This document shows, one piece after another, positions 8,314 to 18,300 of a stretch of 64,000 nucleotides of DNA. Source of the stretch: CAZQFV01 sp964592645. Lineage in GTDB: Bacteria; Chloroflexota; Chloroflexia; DTKN01. The number at the start of each line of letters is the position of its first letter. Position 1 is the first letter of the stretch. Made by a program: the position numbers and the translations under genes. The notes under the pieces were generated by a model. It saw nothing but the letters and a program-made list of their open reading frames with translations, was not told where the DNA came from and ran no database searches. The stretch spans positions 62,001 to 126,000 of the forward strand of contig CAZQFV010000007.1 in NCBI GenBank assembly GCA_964592645.1, in the 5' to 3' direction.

Positions 8314-8697
8314 ATGTACACGATCGGCGGCCGCTGCCCGGTCTGCGGAGAGGCGATGTACCTGGAGCGCCTGCGCTGCGCCCATTGCGGCACGGCGCTG
8401 GAGGGCGCCTTCACCCTGAGCCCGCTCTTTACCCTGAACGACGAGCAGATCCATTTCGTCGAGCTGCTGGTCAAGCACCAGGGCAACATCCAGCGCGTCG
8501 CCGAGGAGTTGGGGATCGCCTACCGCACCGCCCGCGGGCGGATGGACGAGATCGCCACCGCCCTGGGCTATGCCCTGCCGGAGGAGCCGCGGTCCCGGCC
8601 GACCCCCGAGCGCCGGCGCGAGATTCTCGAAGGGGTGCAGGCCGGCCGCATCAGCGCCGAGGATGCCGTCCGCCTGCTGCACGGCCAGGAGGAGTAA
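8314..8697 (+). CDS. DUF2089-family zinc-ribbon/HTH protein
   Basis: 127 residues. The N-terminus has two Cys pairs (CPVC and CAHC) that form a zinc ribbon. The middle (HFVELLVKHQGNIQRVAEEL, then YRTARGRMDEI) looks like a helix-turn-helix, as in DUF2089. The C-terminus (RRREILEGVQAGRISAEDAVRLL) is the same short helical module seen in the flanking DUF4097 proteins. It begins two bases after the stop of the upstream gene and ends two bases before the MFS gene, so it is co-translated. A role as transcriptional regulator of the operon is plausible but not shown by sequence. Confidence 0.85.
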   Translation: MYTIGGRCPVCGEAMYLERLRCAHCGTALEGAFTLSPLFTLNDEQIHFVELLVKHQGNIQRVAEELGIAYRTARGRMDEIATALGYALPEEPRSRPTPERRREILEGVQAGRISAEDAVRLLHGQEE

Positions 8698-8699
8698 CC

Positions 8700-10013
8700 A
8701 TGATCGCCTCTCGCCGGGGTCCCTGGCGGGTCCTGCGCAACTCCAACTTCCGACGGCTGTGGCTCGGCCAGATGATCTCTTTCGTCGGCGACTATTTCTA
8801 CTTTCTCGCCATCCCGCTTACCGTCGAACGGCTCACCGGCTCGGCCCTGATGGTCGGACTCTCCGTGATCTCTAGCGCCCTGCCGATGCTCGTCCTGGGC
8901 CCTATCGCCGGCGTCTTTGTCGACCGCTGGAACCGCCAAAAGACCATGATCGCCGCCGATGTGCTGCGCGGCCTGCTGGTCCTGCTCTGCCTGCTCGTGC
9001 AGACGCGGGAGATGGTCTGGATCTTTTACGTCGTCGGCTTCCTGATGTCGTGCGTCAGCCGCTTCTTCTACCCGGCCCAGAATGCGCTGTTGCCGCGTGT
9101 CGTCGGCGACGCCGAGGACCTCCTGGCGGCCAACGGGCTGATGCAGGTGGTGCAGATGGTGGGGATCATCATCGGGCCGGCCCTGGCCGGCTTCTCCATC
9201 GGGCTGTGGGGCGCGCCGGTGGCCTTTATCGCCGATTCGGTCTCGTTCTTTGTCTCGGCGCTGTTCATCTCGCGCATGTACGTTGTTCACCACCGTCTGG
9301 AGACGGCCGACCAAGAGCGCCGGGTGGCCGGCGTGCTGCAGGAACTGCGGGCCGGCCTCGATTTCCTTTTCCGCAGCCCGACCATGGTTGTCGTGCTGAT
9401 CTGCCTGGCCGTGGTGCAGTTGGGCACCGGGGCCATGAACGTCATCGCCGTGCCCTTCTTCCGCCGCACCTTTGGCGTCGGGGCCGAGGGCCTGGGCATC
9501 GTCGACGCGGCCCAGGGGGTCGGCATGGTCCTGGGAGGGCTGGCCCTGGGCTTGCTGGCCGCGCGGCTGCGCAATGCCGTCCTGATCGGCGGGGGCCTTG
9601 TCCTGATCGGGCTGTTTATCGTCGGAATGGGGCTGGCGCCCGCCTTTTTCTTCACCATCATCTGCTGCTTTGGCCTCGGCCTGTTCCTGACGCCGGCCAG
9701 CTCTGCCCTGTCAACCGTCTTGCAGCTGACCGTGCCCGATGAGAAACGCGGCCGGGTGGGTGGGGCGGTCAACGCCATCGCCACGGCGGCCGGGCTGGTC
9801 TCCATGGCCGCGGCCTCGCTGATCGCCGAGACCATCGGCCTGCGCACCGTGTACGTGATCTGCGGGGTCCTCGTCGGACTGGCCGGCCTGGTGGCGCTGC
9901 GCATCCCCGAGCCGGCACCGGCCGGGCCGAGTCCGGCGCTCCCGGCCGAAAAACCACTCCCGGAGACCGCCCCGCAGTCGAAAGTCGAGATAGACCTTGG
10001 AGGTGCTGTATGA
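8700..10013 (+). CDS. MFS transporter (enterobactin-exporter-like, MFS_3 type)
   Basis: 437 residues with 12 predicted membrane helices. The start NSNFRRLWLGQMISFVGDYF and the loop FVDRWNRQKTM (the D-R-x-x-R/K motif between helices 2 and 3) are typical of the MFS_3 group of efflux permeases. The C-terminus is a proline-rich cytoplasmic tail. The substrate cannot be inferred. The ATG at 8700 lies two bases after the DUF2089 stop, and its own stop overlaps the next ATG (ATGA at 10010-10013), so translation is coupled through the operon. Confidence 0.88.
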   Translation: MIASRRGPWRVLRNSNFRRLWLGQMISFVGDYFYFLAIPLTVERLTGSALMVGLSVISSALPMLVLGPIAGVFVDRWNRQKTMIAADVLRGLLVLLCLLVQTREMVWIFYVVGFLMSCVSRFFYPAQNALLPRVVGDAEDLLAANGLMQVVQMVGIIIGPALAGFSIGLWGAPVAFIADSVSFFVSALFISRMYVVHHRLETADQERRVAGVLQELRAGLDFLFRSPTMVVVLICLAVVQLGTGAMNVIAVPFFRRTFGVGAEGLGIVDAAQGVGMVLGGLALGLLAARLRNAVLIGGGLVLIGLFIVGMGLAPAFFFTIICCFGLGLFLTPASSALSTVLQLTVPDEKRGRVGGAVNAIATAAGLVSMAAASLIAETIGLRTVYVICGVLVGLAGLVALRIPEPAPAGPSPALPAEKPLPETAPQSKVEIDLGGAV

Positions 10014-10372
10014 GCGAAGAACGCATGCAGATCTTGAAGATGCTCGAGTCCGGGCAGATCTCGGCCCGCGAGGCGGCCGACCTGTTGCACGCCCTGGAGA
10101 AACCCAAGGCCCCGCCGCCGCCCTCCTCGCTGCGCGGCAAGTGGATGCGCGTGCGGGTCACCGACATGGCCTCCGGCAAGGTCAAGGTCAACGTCAACGT
10201 GCCCATGAGCCTGGTGGACGTAGCCATCCGCATGGGCGCCCGCTTCACACCCAAGACGGAGAGCGTCGACCCCCAGGAGATCCTCGAGGCCATCCGCAGC
10301 GGCGAGACGGGCAAGCTCGTGGACGTGGAGGACGCCGAGGGCGGCGAGCATGTCGAGATCTATGTGGATTGA
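10010..10372 (+). CDS. Small protein with N-terminal SHOCT-like module
   Basis: 120 residues. The first 30 (EERMQILKMLESGQISAREA...) repeat the helical module of the neighbouring DUF4097 and DUF2089 proteins. After a short proline stretch comes a compact domain (KWMRVRVTDMASGKVKVNVN, then MSLVDVAIRMGARFTP, then EILEAIRSGETGKLVDVED) seen in small proteins next to DUF4097 genes. No membrane segment or signal peptide. Its ATG overlaps the MFS stop codon. It probably interacts with the other module-bearing proteins. Function unknown. Confidence 0.8.
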   Translation: MSEERMQILKMLESGQISAREAADLLHALEKPKAPPPPSSLRGKWMRVRVTDMASGKVKVNVNVPMSLVDVAIRMGARFTPKTESVDPQEILEAIRSGETGKLVDVEDAEGGEHVEIYVD

Positions 10373-10453
10373 GTGGGCCGGCCAGCGGCAAGCAGCAGGC
10401 GGTTGGCAGACAAACCGCCCTGTCCGGCGATGCCGGCCGTAAGGAGGAGCACT

Positions 10454-12007
10454 ATGTTCACCCGCAAGATCGATCTGCCGCAGGGCACGCGCCTCGAGGT
10501 CCGGGGGGAAGGCGACCTCTCCATCCGCGGCATCTCTGAGCCGGTCCTGCTGATCGAGGTCCTCGACGACGCGGAAGAGGGCCTGACCGTGGAGCAGACG
10601 GCCGACAAGGTGGCGCTGCACCTGGACGTGGACGCGCGCCTCCAGGTGCCGCAGGACGCGGCCCTGACGGTGCGCTCCCTGGAGGGCGACCTCAGCCTGC
10701 GGCGCGTGAGTGGGCCGTTGGCGATTGACCGCGTGGAGGGCAGCGTGGCCCTGGCCGAGGTGGGCGATGTGCAGGTCGGCAGCCTGCATGGCGACTTTTC
10801 CGTGCAGCGCGGCGGCGCCGTGCGCGCCACCGGGGCCCTGAGCGACGATGTCTCGCTGCGCCACGTCGGCGCGGTCGAGTTGACCACCGTCTCGGGCGAC
10901 CTGGGCGTGCATGGCGCAGCCTCCCTGTCTCTCGACCGGGTGGAAGACGACCTGGCCGTCAGCGCCATCGCCGGCGAGGTCCGCCTGCAAGTCGTGCAGG
11001 GCGATGCCGCGCTGCGCGACGTGGGCGGGGCGGTGGAGATCGGCCGCGTCGAGGGGGACCTGCTGGCCCGTGACCTGCGCGGGGACCTGGCCGTGACCGC
11101 GGTGCAGGGCGACGCTTCCCTGCACATTGCTTTCCAGAAGGATCGCCGCTACACCGTCAGCTGCCAGAACGATATCACCGTGAGCCTCCCGGCCGGGGCG
11201 GCGGCGCACTTCCATGTGCAGGCTGCGCGCTGGGAGGTGCCGGAGGGCGGGGCCTTCCAGGTGGAGTCGCCGGAGCAGGGCCGCGCCGTGCTGCGCATCG
11301 GCACAGGCGGGCCGGATGTCTACCTGGCGGCCGACGGCAAGGTGGTCTTTGGGGCCATCGCTGCGGACTGGGAGCGCTCCTTCGGTTCGTTCGGGCGGCA
11401 GATGGAGGAGTGGGGCGAGCAGTTCGGGCGGCAGATGGAGGAATGGGGCGAGCAGCTGCGCCGGCAGATGGCCCAGGCCGACTGGGAGCGCGTCGGCCGG
11501 GAGGTGGAGGCGGCGGCGGAGCGCGTCGCCACCCTGGTGGAGACGCGCCTCCAGGAGATCGACCTGGACGAGATCGGCCGGCGCGCCAGCGCCGCGGCCG
11601 GCGCGGCCGAACGCCGGGTGCGCGAGGTCGACTGGGAGCGGATCGGCCGCAAGATCGAGGCGGCGACCCAGCAGGGCATGCAGCGGGTCCAGGCCGGCCT
11701 GCAGCGGTTGAACGAGCGGCTGCAGCGCGAGGGGCGGAGGGTCCCCCCCGTGCCCCCGATCCCCCCTGTCCCGCCCGTACCGCCGGTCCCGCCCGTACCG
11801 CCGGTCCCGCCTGCGGCGCGGGAGGGCGTGGTCGTCCTGGTCGACGAGGCGGCCCCCGATGAGCCGGCGGTGCCGGCCGGGGCTCCTGTCGAGCCGGTGA
11901 CGGATGAGGAACGGATGGCGGTGCTGCGCCTGGTCGAGGAAGGCCGCCTGAGCGCCGAGGAGGCGTCGGCCGTTCTGGAAGCCCTGGAGGGGGCAGGGTC
12001 CTACTGA
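10454..12007 (+). CDS. Large DUF4097-type protein with amphipathic repeats, proline repeats and SHOCT-like end
   Basis: 517 residues. Residues ~1-310 are a DUF4097-like beta-helix with short repeats (EGDLSLRRVSG, TVSGDLGVHG, EGDLLARDLRGDLAV). Residues ~320-440 are helical and contain tandem units (FGRQMEEWGEQ twice, then LRRQMAQADWERVG, later VREVDWERIGRKI), which look like amphipathic or coiled-coil segments. A PPVPP repeat stretch then leads to the terminal helix pair (EERMAVLRLVEEGRLSAEEA) shared with the other operon members. ATG 10454 follows AAGGAGG at 10441-10447; the frame is open upstream to 10373 without a ribosome site. Last gene of the operon. Function unknown. Confidence 0.85.
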   Translation: MFTRKIDLPQGTRLEVRGEGDLSIRGISEPVLLIEVLDDAEEGLTVEQTADKVALHLDVDARLQVPQDAALTVRSLEGDLSLRRVSGPLAIDRVEGSVALAEVGDVQVGSLHGDFSVQRGGAVRATGALSDDVSLRHVGAVELTTVSGDLGVHGAASLSLDRVEDDLAVSAIAGEVRLQVVQGDAALRDVGGAVEIGRVEGDLLARDLRGDLAVTAVQGDASLHIAFQKDRRYTVSCQNDITVSLPAGAAAHFHVQAARWEVPEGGAFQVESPEQGRAVLRIGTGGPDVYLAADGKVVFGAIAADWERSFGSFGRQMEEWGEQFGRQMEEWGEQLRRQMAQADWERVGREVEAAAERVATLVETRLQEIDLDEIGRRASAAAGAAERRVREVDWERIGRKIEAATQQGMQRVQAGLQRLNERLQREGRRVPPVPPIPPVPPVPPVPPVPPVPPAAREGVVVLVDEAAPDEPAVPAGAPVEPVTDEERMAVLRLVEEGRLSAEEASAVLEALEGAGSY

Positions 12008-12042
12008 TCTCTGCCTAGATCCCGAAGGTCGGTGCACGCGGA
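12004..12042 (+). repeat. Imperfect direct repeat, copy 1, spanning a stop codon
   Basis: About 39 bases beginning CTGATCTCTGCCTAGATCCC. A similar stretch occurs at 13046-13084. Both copies start at the TGA stop of a gene and share TGAT-TCTGCCTAG, TCGG and CGCGGA. Confidence 0.5.
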
Positions 12043-12086
12043 GTTCGGCTTCGAGGCAGTATAGCGAGCTATGCGGGAGCCGGTAG

Positions 12087-13049
12087 ATGGAGATCGTAAC
12101 CGTCCGCGCCGGCGGTGCCGACCTGGAGCCGATCCTCCAGGACTACCGCCGGCGCTATGACCTCGGCGAAGCCGCCGTGCTGAACGTGCTGCTGGACGCC
12201 CTCTCCAGCCGGCGGGCGCAGGCCCTGGTGGCGCTGCGGTCCGGCCGGCCGGTGGGGGCGATCGTTGTCAGCCAACGGGGGGCAGAGGGCCAGATCCGTT
12301 TCTGGCATGTCCTGGAGGGGGAAACGGTGGCCCTGGAGCCCCTGCTGCGGCGGGCAGAGGAGGTAGTATCCCGGGCCGGTGCGCGGCGCGTCGGCGGCAC
12401 GTTGGTCTTTCCCCCGGGCGACCCGCTGGAGCAGGCCCTTCGCCGGCACGGCTATCGGCTGGCCGCGCGGGCGCGGATGGTGCTGGACCTGGGGGCCGGC
12501 CCGCCGCCCCCCTTGTGGCCGCCGGCCTATCGCCTGTCCCCCTGGATGGATACCTACGAGGCGGCCGCCGTGGAGCTGCTTGCCAGGGCCCACCAGGACA
12601 GCGCCGACGCCGCCCTGTACCCGGAGCTGGCCGGCCCGGAAGGGCCCCGCCGGCTGTTGGAGCGCGTTCGGGCGGGGATGTACGGCCGCTTCGACCCGGC
12701 CCTGGCGCCCATTGCCCTGGCCGGCGCCGAGTTGGCCGGGCTCTGCCTGAACGTCTGGCACGCCGCGCTGCCCGGCCAGGGATTTATCCTCGACCTGGCG
12801 GTGGCCCCGGCGCGCCGCCGGCGGGGGCTTGGCAAGGCCCTGGTCGTGGCCTCGGCCCAGGCTTTTCACCGGGCCGGGGCCCAGGCCCTGGGCCTGGCCG
12901 TGACGCTGGCCAACCGGCCGGCCGTCGCCCTGTACGAGGAGCTGGGGTTCCAGGTGGAGCAGCACTTTAGCCTGCTGCACAAGGAGTTGGCGACCGTGCG
13001 GATCGAGGACCGGCGGGCTCAAGAAGAACCCGCCGCCGCGGCCGATTGA
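12087..13049 (+). CDS. Tandem GNAT-family N-acetyltransferase
   Basis: 320 residues, twice the size of a single GNAT domain. The C-terminal half has a clear acetyl-CoA binding motif A (LDLAVAPARRRRGLGKALV) and the motif B pattern NRPAVALYEELGF. The N-terminal half has a similar fold pattern but no acetyl-CoA loop, as in mycothiol-synthase-like tandem GNAT proteins. It transfers an acetyl group to an unknown amine. No strong ribosome site is seen before ATG 12087 (GGGAG only). The short spacer after the DUF4097 operon (79 bases) holds no obvious terminator, so read-through is possible. Confidence 0.82.
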   Translation: MEIVTVRAGGADLEPILQDYRRRYDLGEAAVLNVLLDALSSRRAQALVALRSGRPVGAIVVSQRGAEGQIRFWHVLEGETVALEPLLRRAEEVVSRAGARRVGGTLVFPPGDPLEQALRRHGYRLAARARMVLDLGAGPPPPLWPPAYRLSPWMDTYEAAAVELLARAHQDSADAALYPELAGPEGPRRLLERVRAGMYGRFDPALAPIALAGAELAGLCLNVWHAALPGQGFILDLAVAPARRRRGLGKALVVASAQAFHRAGAQALGLAVTLANRPAVALYEELGFQVEQHFSLLHKELATVRIEDRRAQEEPAAAAD

Positions 13050-13084
13050 TTTCTGCCTAGCTCCCTGCAGTCGGGGCCCGCGGA
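13046..13084 (+). repeat. Imperfect direct repeat, copy 2, spanning a stop codon
   Basis: Counterpart of 12004-12042. It starts at the TGA of the acetyltransferase and ends just before the stop codon of the convergent cdaR gene. Confidence 0.5.
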
Positions 13085-14500
13085 TCAGGGCGTTGGCGAG
13101 GGCTGCCGTGTCGCCGTCGGCGATGGCTCCGGAGTCTCGGAGGGGCCGGGAGGGGTGGGGGTTGGCGTGGGGGTGGACGGCGGCAGCGAGGGAGTCACCG
13201 TGAGCGTGGGCGGCAGCGGGGAGGGCGTGATCGTCGGCAGCGGCGTGGGGGTGGCAGTCGGGGTAGCAGGGAGCTTCAGCACCACATGAACCGTGTCCGG
13301 TTGCACCGCGGTGATCTCCACGCTCGGGGGGGAGGGCAGGAGCACGGGCCGATCGTACTCGCCGGCCTCCAGCCCGTCCAGGTCGACACCGGCCCACAGG
13401 TCGTCCAGCCGGAGGTCCTGCAGCGCCTGCCACGGGCCGCGCGCGACCACCGTCAGCCACTGCGGCTCCCAGGACGCTTCCAGCCCGACCCCGATATTCT
13501 CCAAGCGTATGGGGATGGTCAGGTGCACCTCGGGGACGATAGCCCCCAGGCGCACCGTCACGGTGACCTGGGCGGGCGAGTTGATCAGGGCGACATTGGG
13601 GGGCAGGTCCAGGTCGACCGTCGTCGTAAAGTCGCTGCTGCACCCGGCCAGGTCAACGGGCTTGGTCTGCAAGTAGCGCACCGCCGCCAGGACGGCGGGG
13701 TCGCCGCTAAAGATCGTCACCGTGTCGGGCTCGACGGCGATCTCGCGCACATAGTAGCCTGGCGCCGGCCGGTTGGTGGTGACCGGGGTGACGGAGAGGA
13801 CGACATGCCCGCCCTGCAGGGCCACCGGCACACTCAACGTAGCCCGGCTGGGGACAACGGTCACCCCCGCGACCACGCTGCCGGCGGCGTCCACCGCCAC
13901 GGTATCCACGGGGGCGTTCTCCAGCGAGACTCCCCGGCCGGCCAGGTCCACGCGGGCTTCCACCTGGCGGACCAGCTTGACACGGCTCAACGGCCCCTGC
14001 ACCATGGCCTGGGTCGGGACCACCTGGGGCGTCCCCACGATATACGGCAGGCCCGGCTGACCCTGCAGCACGACGCGGATCGGGAACAACTCCTGCTCCA
14101 GCGGCTCGACCCGCACCGTGAGCTTGTCCGGCGTGATGGAGATCTTGCGGACCGCGTTCTGGGTCCGCACCTGGACCGGAAGGTCGTAGGTTCCGGCCTC
14201 CTGGACGACACTCAGGTCGACATAGACGGTCAGGTCGTTCAGACCGATGTGCTCGGACTGGGGAGCCCAGATGACGATGGTCACCCGGGTCAGCGCCGTG
14301 GAGGGGATGCCCTGCTCATCGGTCAGGAGGAGCCCATTTGTCAGCCCCTGCACCTCCACCGGGACACTCTCGAAGGAGAACTGCGTCTCTGGGTTCTGGC
14401 TGATGGTCACATAGACCCACACCACCAGGGCCAGGAGCAGCGATGCCAGCAGGCGGAAGAGGTGCTCGCGCCGGGGGCGATAGCGTAAAAGCGCCTTCAC
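13085..14500 (-). CDS. cdaR: YbbR-domain regulator of the diadenylate cyclase (CdaR-like)
   Basis: 471 residues. A single membrane anchor (residues ~15-34, LFRLLASLLLALVVWVYV) is followed by YbbR repeats, each beginning like VPVEVQGL, VRVVLQGQPG, VPVALQGG, IPIRLENI. The C-terminus is a Pro/Thr/Ser-rich tail (TPTATPTPLP...) of about 60 residues, probably extended and outside the cell. CdaR proteins bind and modulate the CdaA cyclase from the outer face. GTG start at 14500 overlaps the cdaA stop codon (GTGA), so the two are translationally coupled. Confidence 0.88.
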   Translation of the reverse strand: MKALLRYRPRREHLFRLLASLLLALVVWVYVTISQNPETQFSFESVPVEVQGLTNGLLLTDEQGIPSTALTRVTIVIWAPQSEHIGLNDLTVYVDLSVVQEAGTYDLPVQVRTQNAVRKISITPDKLTVRVEPLEQELFPIRVVLQGQPGLPYIVGTPQVVPTQAMVQGPLSRVKLVRQVEARVDLAGRGVSLENAPVDTVAVDAAGSVVAGVTVVPSRATLSVPVALQGGHVVLSVTPVTTNRPAPGYYVREIAVEPDTVTIFSGDPAVLAAVRYLQTKPVDLAGCSSDFTTTVDLDLPPNVALINSPAQVTVTVRLGAIVPEVHLTIPIRLENIGVGLEASWEPQWLTVVARGPWQALQDLRLDDLWAGVDLDGLEAGEYDRPVLLPSPPSVEITAVQPDTVHVVLKLPATPTATPTPLPTITPSPLPPTLTVTPSLPPSTPTPTPTPPGPSETPEPSPTATRQPSPTP

Positions 14501-15312
14501 TGCTTTCTCCTGGCCGGGGCCGCGCGCACCTCATCCAGGCGCAAGAGAGACTCCAGGAGGCCGACCAGCTTGGCCCGGTCCAACCAGCGGACGATGCGTC
14601 CGCGCTGGGCGACGGAGATAGCCCCGGTCTCCTCGGAGACGACGACGGCGATGGCGTCGGTGACCTCGCTGATGCCGATCGCCGCCCGGTGGCGCGTACC
14701 GTATTGGTAGCTATCGAGGACATCCTCGCTCAGGGGAAGGACGCAGCCGGCCGCCAGCAGGCGGTCACGGCGGACCAGGATAGCGCCGTCGTGCAGCGGG
14801 GCGTTGGGATAGAAGATGTTCTGCAACAGCTGGGCCGACAGGCGGGCGCCCAGGTGCACTCCGCGTTCGGCATACTCGTCCAGGCGCACGGAGCGCTCCA
14901 GGACGATCAGGGCACCGATGCGCTGCCGTGAAAGCTCCGTGCAGGCCTTGGCCAGCTCGTCGATCACCTGGCGCATCTCCTGGGCCGCCGAGCTGCTCCA
15001 AGGCCGCCGGGACCAGGGCAGGGTGTGCCCCAGGCTTTCCAGGGCCCGGCGCAGCTCCGGCTGAAAGATCACCGGGATGGTGACCAGCAGGGCGGGCAGG
15101 GCGCTGTCCAGCAGCCAGCCGAGCGTTGGCAGGTAGAAAAGCGAGCGGACAAACAGGACCAGGAAGAGGACGATCGCCAGTCCTCGCAGCAGGGGCACGG
15201 CGCGGGTGCCTTGCAGGACGGTCAGGATGCCGTAAAAGAGCAGCGCCACCAGCAGGATGTCCAGCAGGTTGATCAGGTTGATGCGCGAAAGGAGCCATAG
15301 GACCTGGGACAT
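14497..15312 (-). CDS. cdaA: Diadenylate cyclase, c-di-AMP synthase
   Basis: 271 residues. It condenses two ATP into c-di-AMP, a messenger controlling potassium and osmolyte balance and envelope homeostasis. Three N-terminal membrane helices (residues ~12-85) are followed by the DAC domain. The catalytic motifs are intact: DGA at 175-177 (in PLHDGAIL) and RHR at 207-209 (in GTRHRAAIG). ATG 15312 is preferred over the ATG four codons upstream because the conserved start of the family is at this Met; the ribosome site is weak (GGGGTG). It lies 17 bases after the TPR gene and overlaps cdaR. Confidence 0.93.
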   Translation of the reverse strand: MSQVLWLLSRINLINLLDILLVALLFYGILTVLQGTRAVPLLRGLAIVLFLVLFVRSLFYLPTLGWLLDSALPALLVTIPVIFQPELRRALESLGHTLPWSRRPWSSSAAQEMRQVIDELAKACTELSRQRIGALIVLERSVRLDEYAERGVHLGARLSAQLLQNIFYPNAPLHDGAILVRRDRLLAAGCVLPLSEDVLDSYQYGTRHRAAIGISEVTDAIAVVVSEETGAISVAQRGRIVRWLDRAKLVGLLESLLRLDEVRAAPARRKQ

Positions 15313-15329
15313 CGTGCACCCCACGGAGC

Positions 15330-18300
15330 CTAGCCGGTAGCTTCCGGTTGGGCGCCGGAGAGCTTTTCTTCCTCGGCCAGGAGCTTGGCTACTTCGGCGT
15401 CGTCCGGCTCCAGTTTAGCCAGGCGGCGGTAGAGGCGCAGGGCTTGGCCGTGTTCGCCGACCGCGGCCAGCAGATCGGCCAGTTGTCGCAGGGCCCAGCG
15501 GTCCGAGGCGCTCAGCGCCAGGACCTGGTGCAGAGCGGCGATGGACGTCTCGGTATCCTTGCGCCGCAGGGCGATGCGGGCGATATTGCGCTGCTCTTCC
15601 AGGGCGTCGGCCAGGCGGCCGGCCAGGATGTGTAGGTTGACCAACTGCTGGCGGGCCGAGATGTCTTCCGGTGCCAGGCGGGCGATGCGGTCATAGACCT
15701 GGTAGGCTTTGTCGTGCTGTCCCATGGTCCAAAAGATCTCGGCCATCTGCTGCAGGCTTTGCACAGCCTCCTCGATCAAGCCGCGTTTTTGCTGGAGCTC
15801 GGCGAGCAGCTCCAGCTCCTCCATACCCTTGTCGACGTAGCCGCGGCGGATGTAGAGATGGCCGAGGCGCTTGTGGACCGCCAGGTTGCTGGGGGCCAGC
15901 CGGGCCATATGCTGGAGGATCTCCAGGGCCCGGTCGATCTGGTTTTCCTGCTCATAGTGGCCGACCAGCTCGGTCAATTCGGCCAGGGCCTGGCGCAGGT
16001 TGCCCTGCCGGAAGTAGAGGTCGGCCAGCTTGGTGCCCGTTTCCCGGTCAAAGGGGTGGGATTCCTTGGCCTGGACCAGCGTGGCGATGGCCTGGTCGTT
16101 CTGTCCGGCCTTGGCGTAGGCCTCGGCGAGCCAGTGATAGAAGCTGAGGGCGGAGGGGACGGCCATCGCGTCCGCCGGCGGTGAGCCGGCGTCGCGTGGA
16201 GCCAGCTTCTCGGCCCAGCTCAAGCCCTGTTGCAGGACCCGGATGGCCTCCTCGGTGCGGTTCAGGAGGAGATAGCCCTCGGCCAGGGCCCGGCCCAGGC
16301 GCAACTGCATCGCGTCGACCGGGGAGGTGCCGTAGGCGCGGCAGGCCCGCTGAAAGGTCTCGATGGCTTCCGGGACGTTGCCGGACTGGCGCTGCAGCAG
16401 ACCCAGGGCGTAGGAGAGCAGGGGATTGTCCTGGAGCAGCAGAAAGTCGCGGTACTCCTTCTCGATGGTGCGCGAGACCTCCGAGTCGGCCGTGGCCCGC
16501 TTGAGCACCGAGTTCAGGGATTCGGCAAAGGCCCTTTCCTCGCCCTGCATGGCCAAGGCGATGTTGACCCGTGCCAGGGCCACGGGGTCCTGGGGGTCCA
16601 GTTGCAGGGCCCGGCGCAGCTCGTTGACTGCGGCGTCGGGGTTCTCCATCTTGAGCAGGAAGAGGCCGTACTCCAGGTAGACCTGCTTCTCGCCGGGCGC
16701 CAGGCTGCGCAGCTCGCGAAAGGTCTCGGTGGCCCGGGGGGTCTGGCCCAGGCGGAAATAGATGTTGGCGATCTGCACCTTCTGAACGATCGCTTCGCCG
16801 ATTTGACCAAGCTCGAGCAGCAGGTCGGCCAGGCGACTGCGCGTGGCCACGGTATCGGGGGCCAGGGCCAAGAGCGCCGTGTAGACGCCGGCCGCCTTGT
16901 CCTTCTCCTCGCGGGCCAGGTAGGTATTGGCCAGGGCATGGTACTTGGCCAGGGCCATGTCCGGGCGGTCCTGGCGCTCATAGACTTCGGCCAGGCGCAG
17001 GTGGATAGGCAGGTAGTCCGGGGCGTGCTTGATGACCTCGCAGCAGGCATCGATGGCCGCGTTGAAGAGGCCCTTCTCCAGGTAGATGCGGCTGGCCTGG
17101 ACCAATTCCTGCACGGGCTGCTCCAGCCCCGTTGTATCCAGATCGCGCACCGGTAGCTGCACCGGCACGGGAGGGACGATGGCCAGGGCTTCCTCCAAGG
17201 GTTTGACCTCGACGGTCGTCCCCGGGGGAGCCGCTGCCAGCCCGGCGCCGGGCCGGCCCTCGCGCAGAAAGTCGGTGATCGGGCGCAGGGAGCCCTCCGT
17301 CAGGGAGGGAATGGTGCTGGGCAGGTCCTCGGCGGCGGCCGGCTCGCGGGCCGGTTCGCCGCGGGCGCGCCCCTCGATGGCCGGCAGGATACCCGTGCCG
17401 AGCTGCCGCAGCTTGGCGAACATGCTCTTCTCGGTCAGTTCCTGGGCGCGGCGGCGGAACTCTTCGGTGCGGCCCTGCTTCCAGCGTTTGCTCTGCAGGA
17501 ACCCGGCCAGCGTGGCATAGAGGGAGGCGGCGCGGGCCAGGTCCCCGCGGGACTCGTGGACATTGGCCGCCGCCTCGTACATCTGGATGAGGTCGTCCAC
17601 CGCGTCGCGCCCGATGGTCTGCAGATCGACCTGGTGCAGGGCCTGCTCAAACTCCTGGGCCGCCTGGTCCAGGTTGCCCAGGTCGCGGTAGCATTCGCCG
17701 AGCGCATAGTGGCTGGAGAGGGCGTACTCGTCGTCGCCGCTGGCGTTCTTGAACTGCTCGATGGCCGCTTCCAACTGGCCGCTCTCCTTGTACAGCAGGC
17801 CCAGGTTGTAGTAGACATCGCACCGCCGCAGGCCGGCCTGGACCGCCCGCGCGTACAGTTGGATGGCCGTCGCCATGTCGCCATGTTCCTGGCGCTCCTG
17901 CGCTTCGCGGGCCCATTCCTGCAGTTGGAACTGGCTCACCGCGGCCGTCGGGGCGGCCTCTTCCACCGCCTCGCCGCGCTCCTTGCGGGCGGACATCTCC
18001 CGCCGCAGGCGATAGACCATCTCCTTGGCCTGGCGGTTGTCCGGCGCCTGCTGCAAAATCTCCTCGGCCAGCACCATGGCCTCGTTGAGCCGGCCCTCGC
18101 GGAACATCTTGCGCACCCGGTCGAGCTGGATGCGGACGAGCGCGCCCTTGTCCCCCACCTCCTGGTAGAGGCGCGCCAGCCTCGACATCAACTCCTCGTC
18201 CTGCGGCAGGAGCTCGATTAGCTGCTCCAGGACGCCGATGGCCTGCGGCAGCTTCTTGTGCACGACATGCTGATCGCTCAACCGCAGGTAGGTCTCGCGG

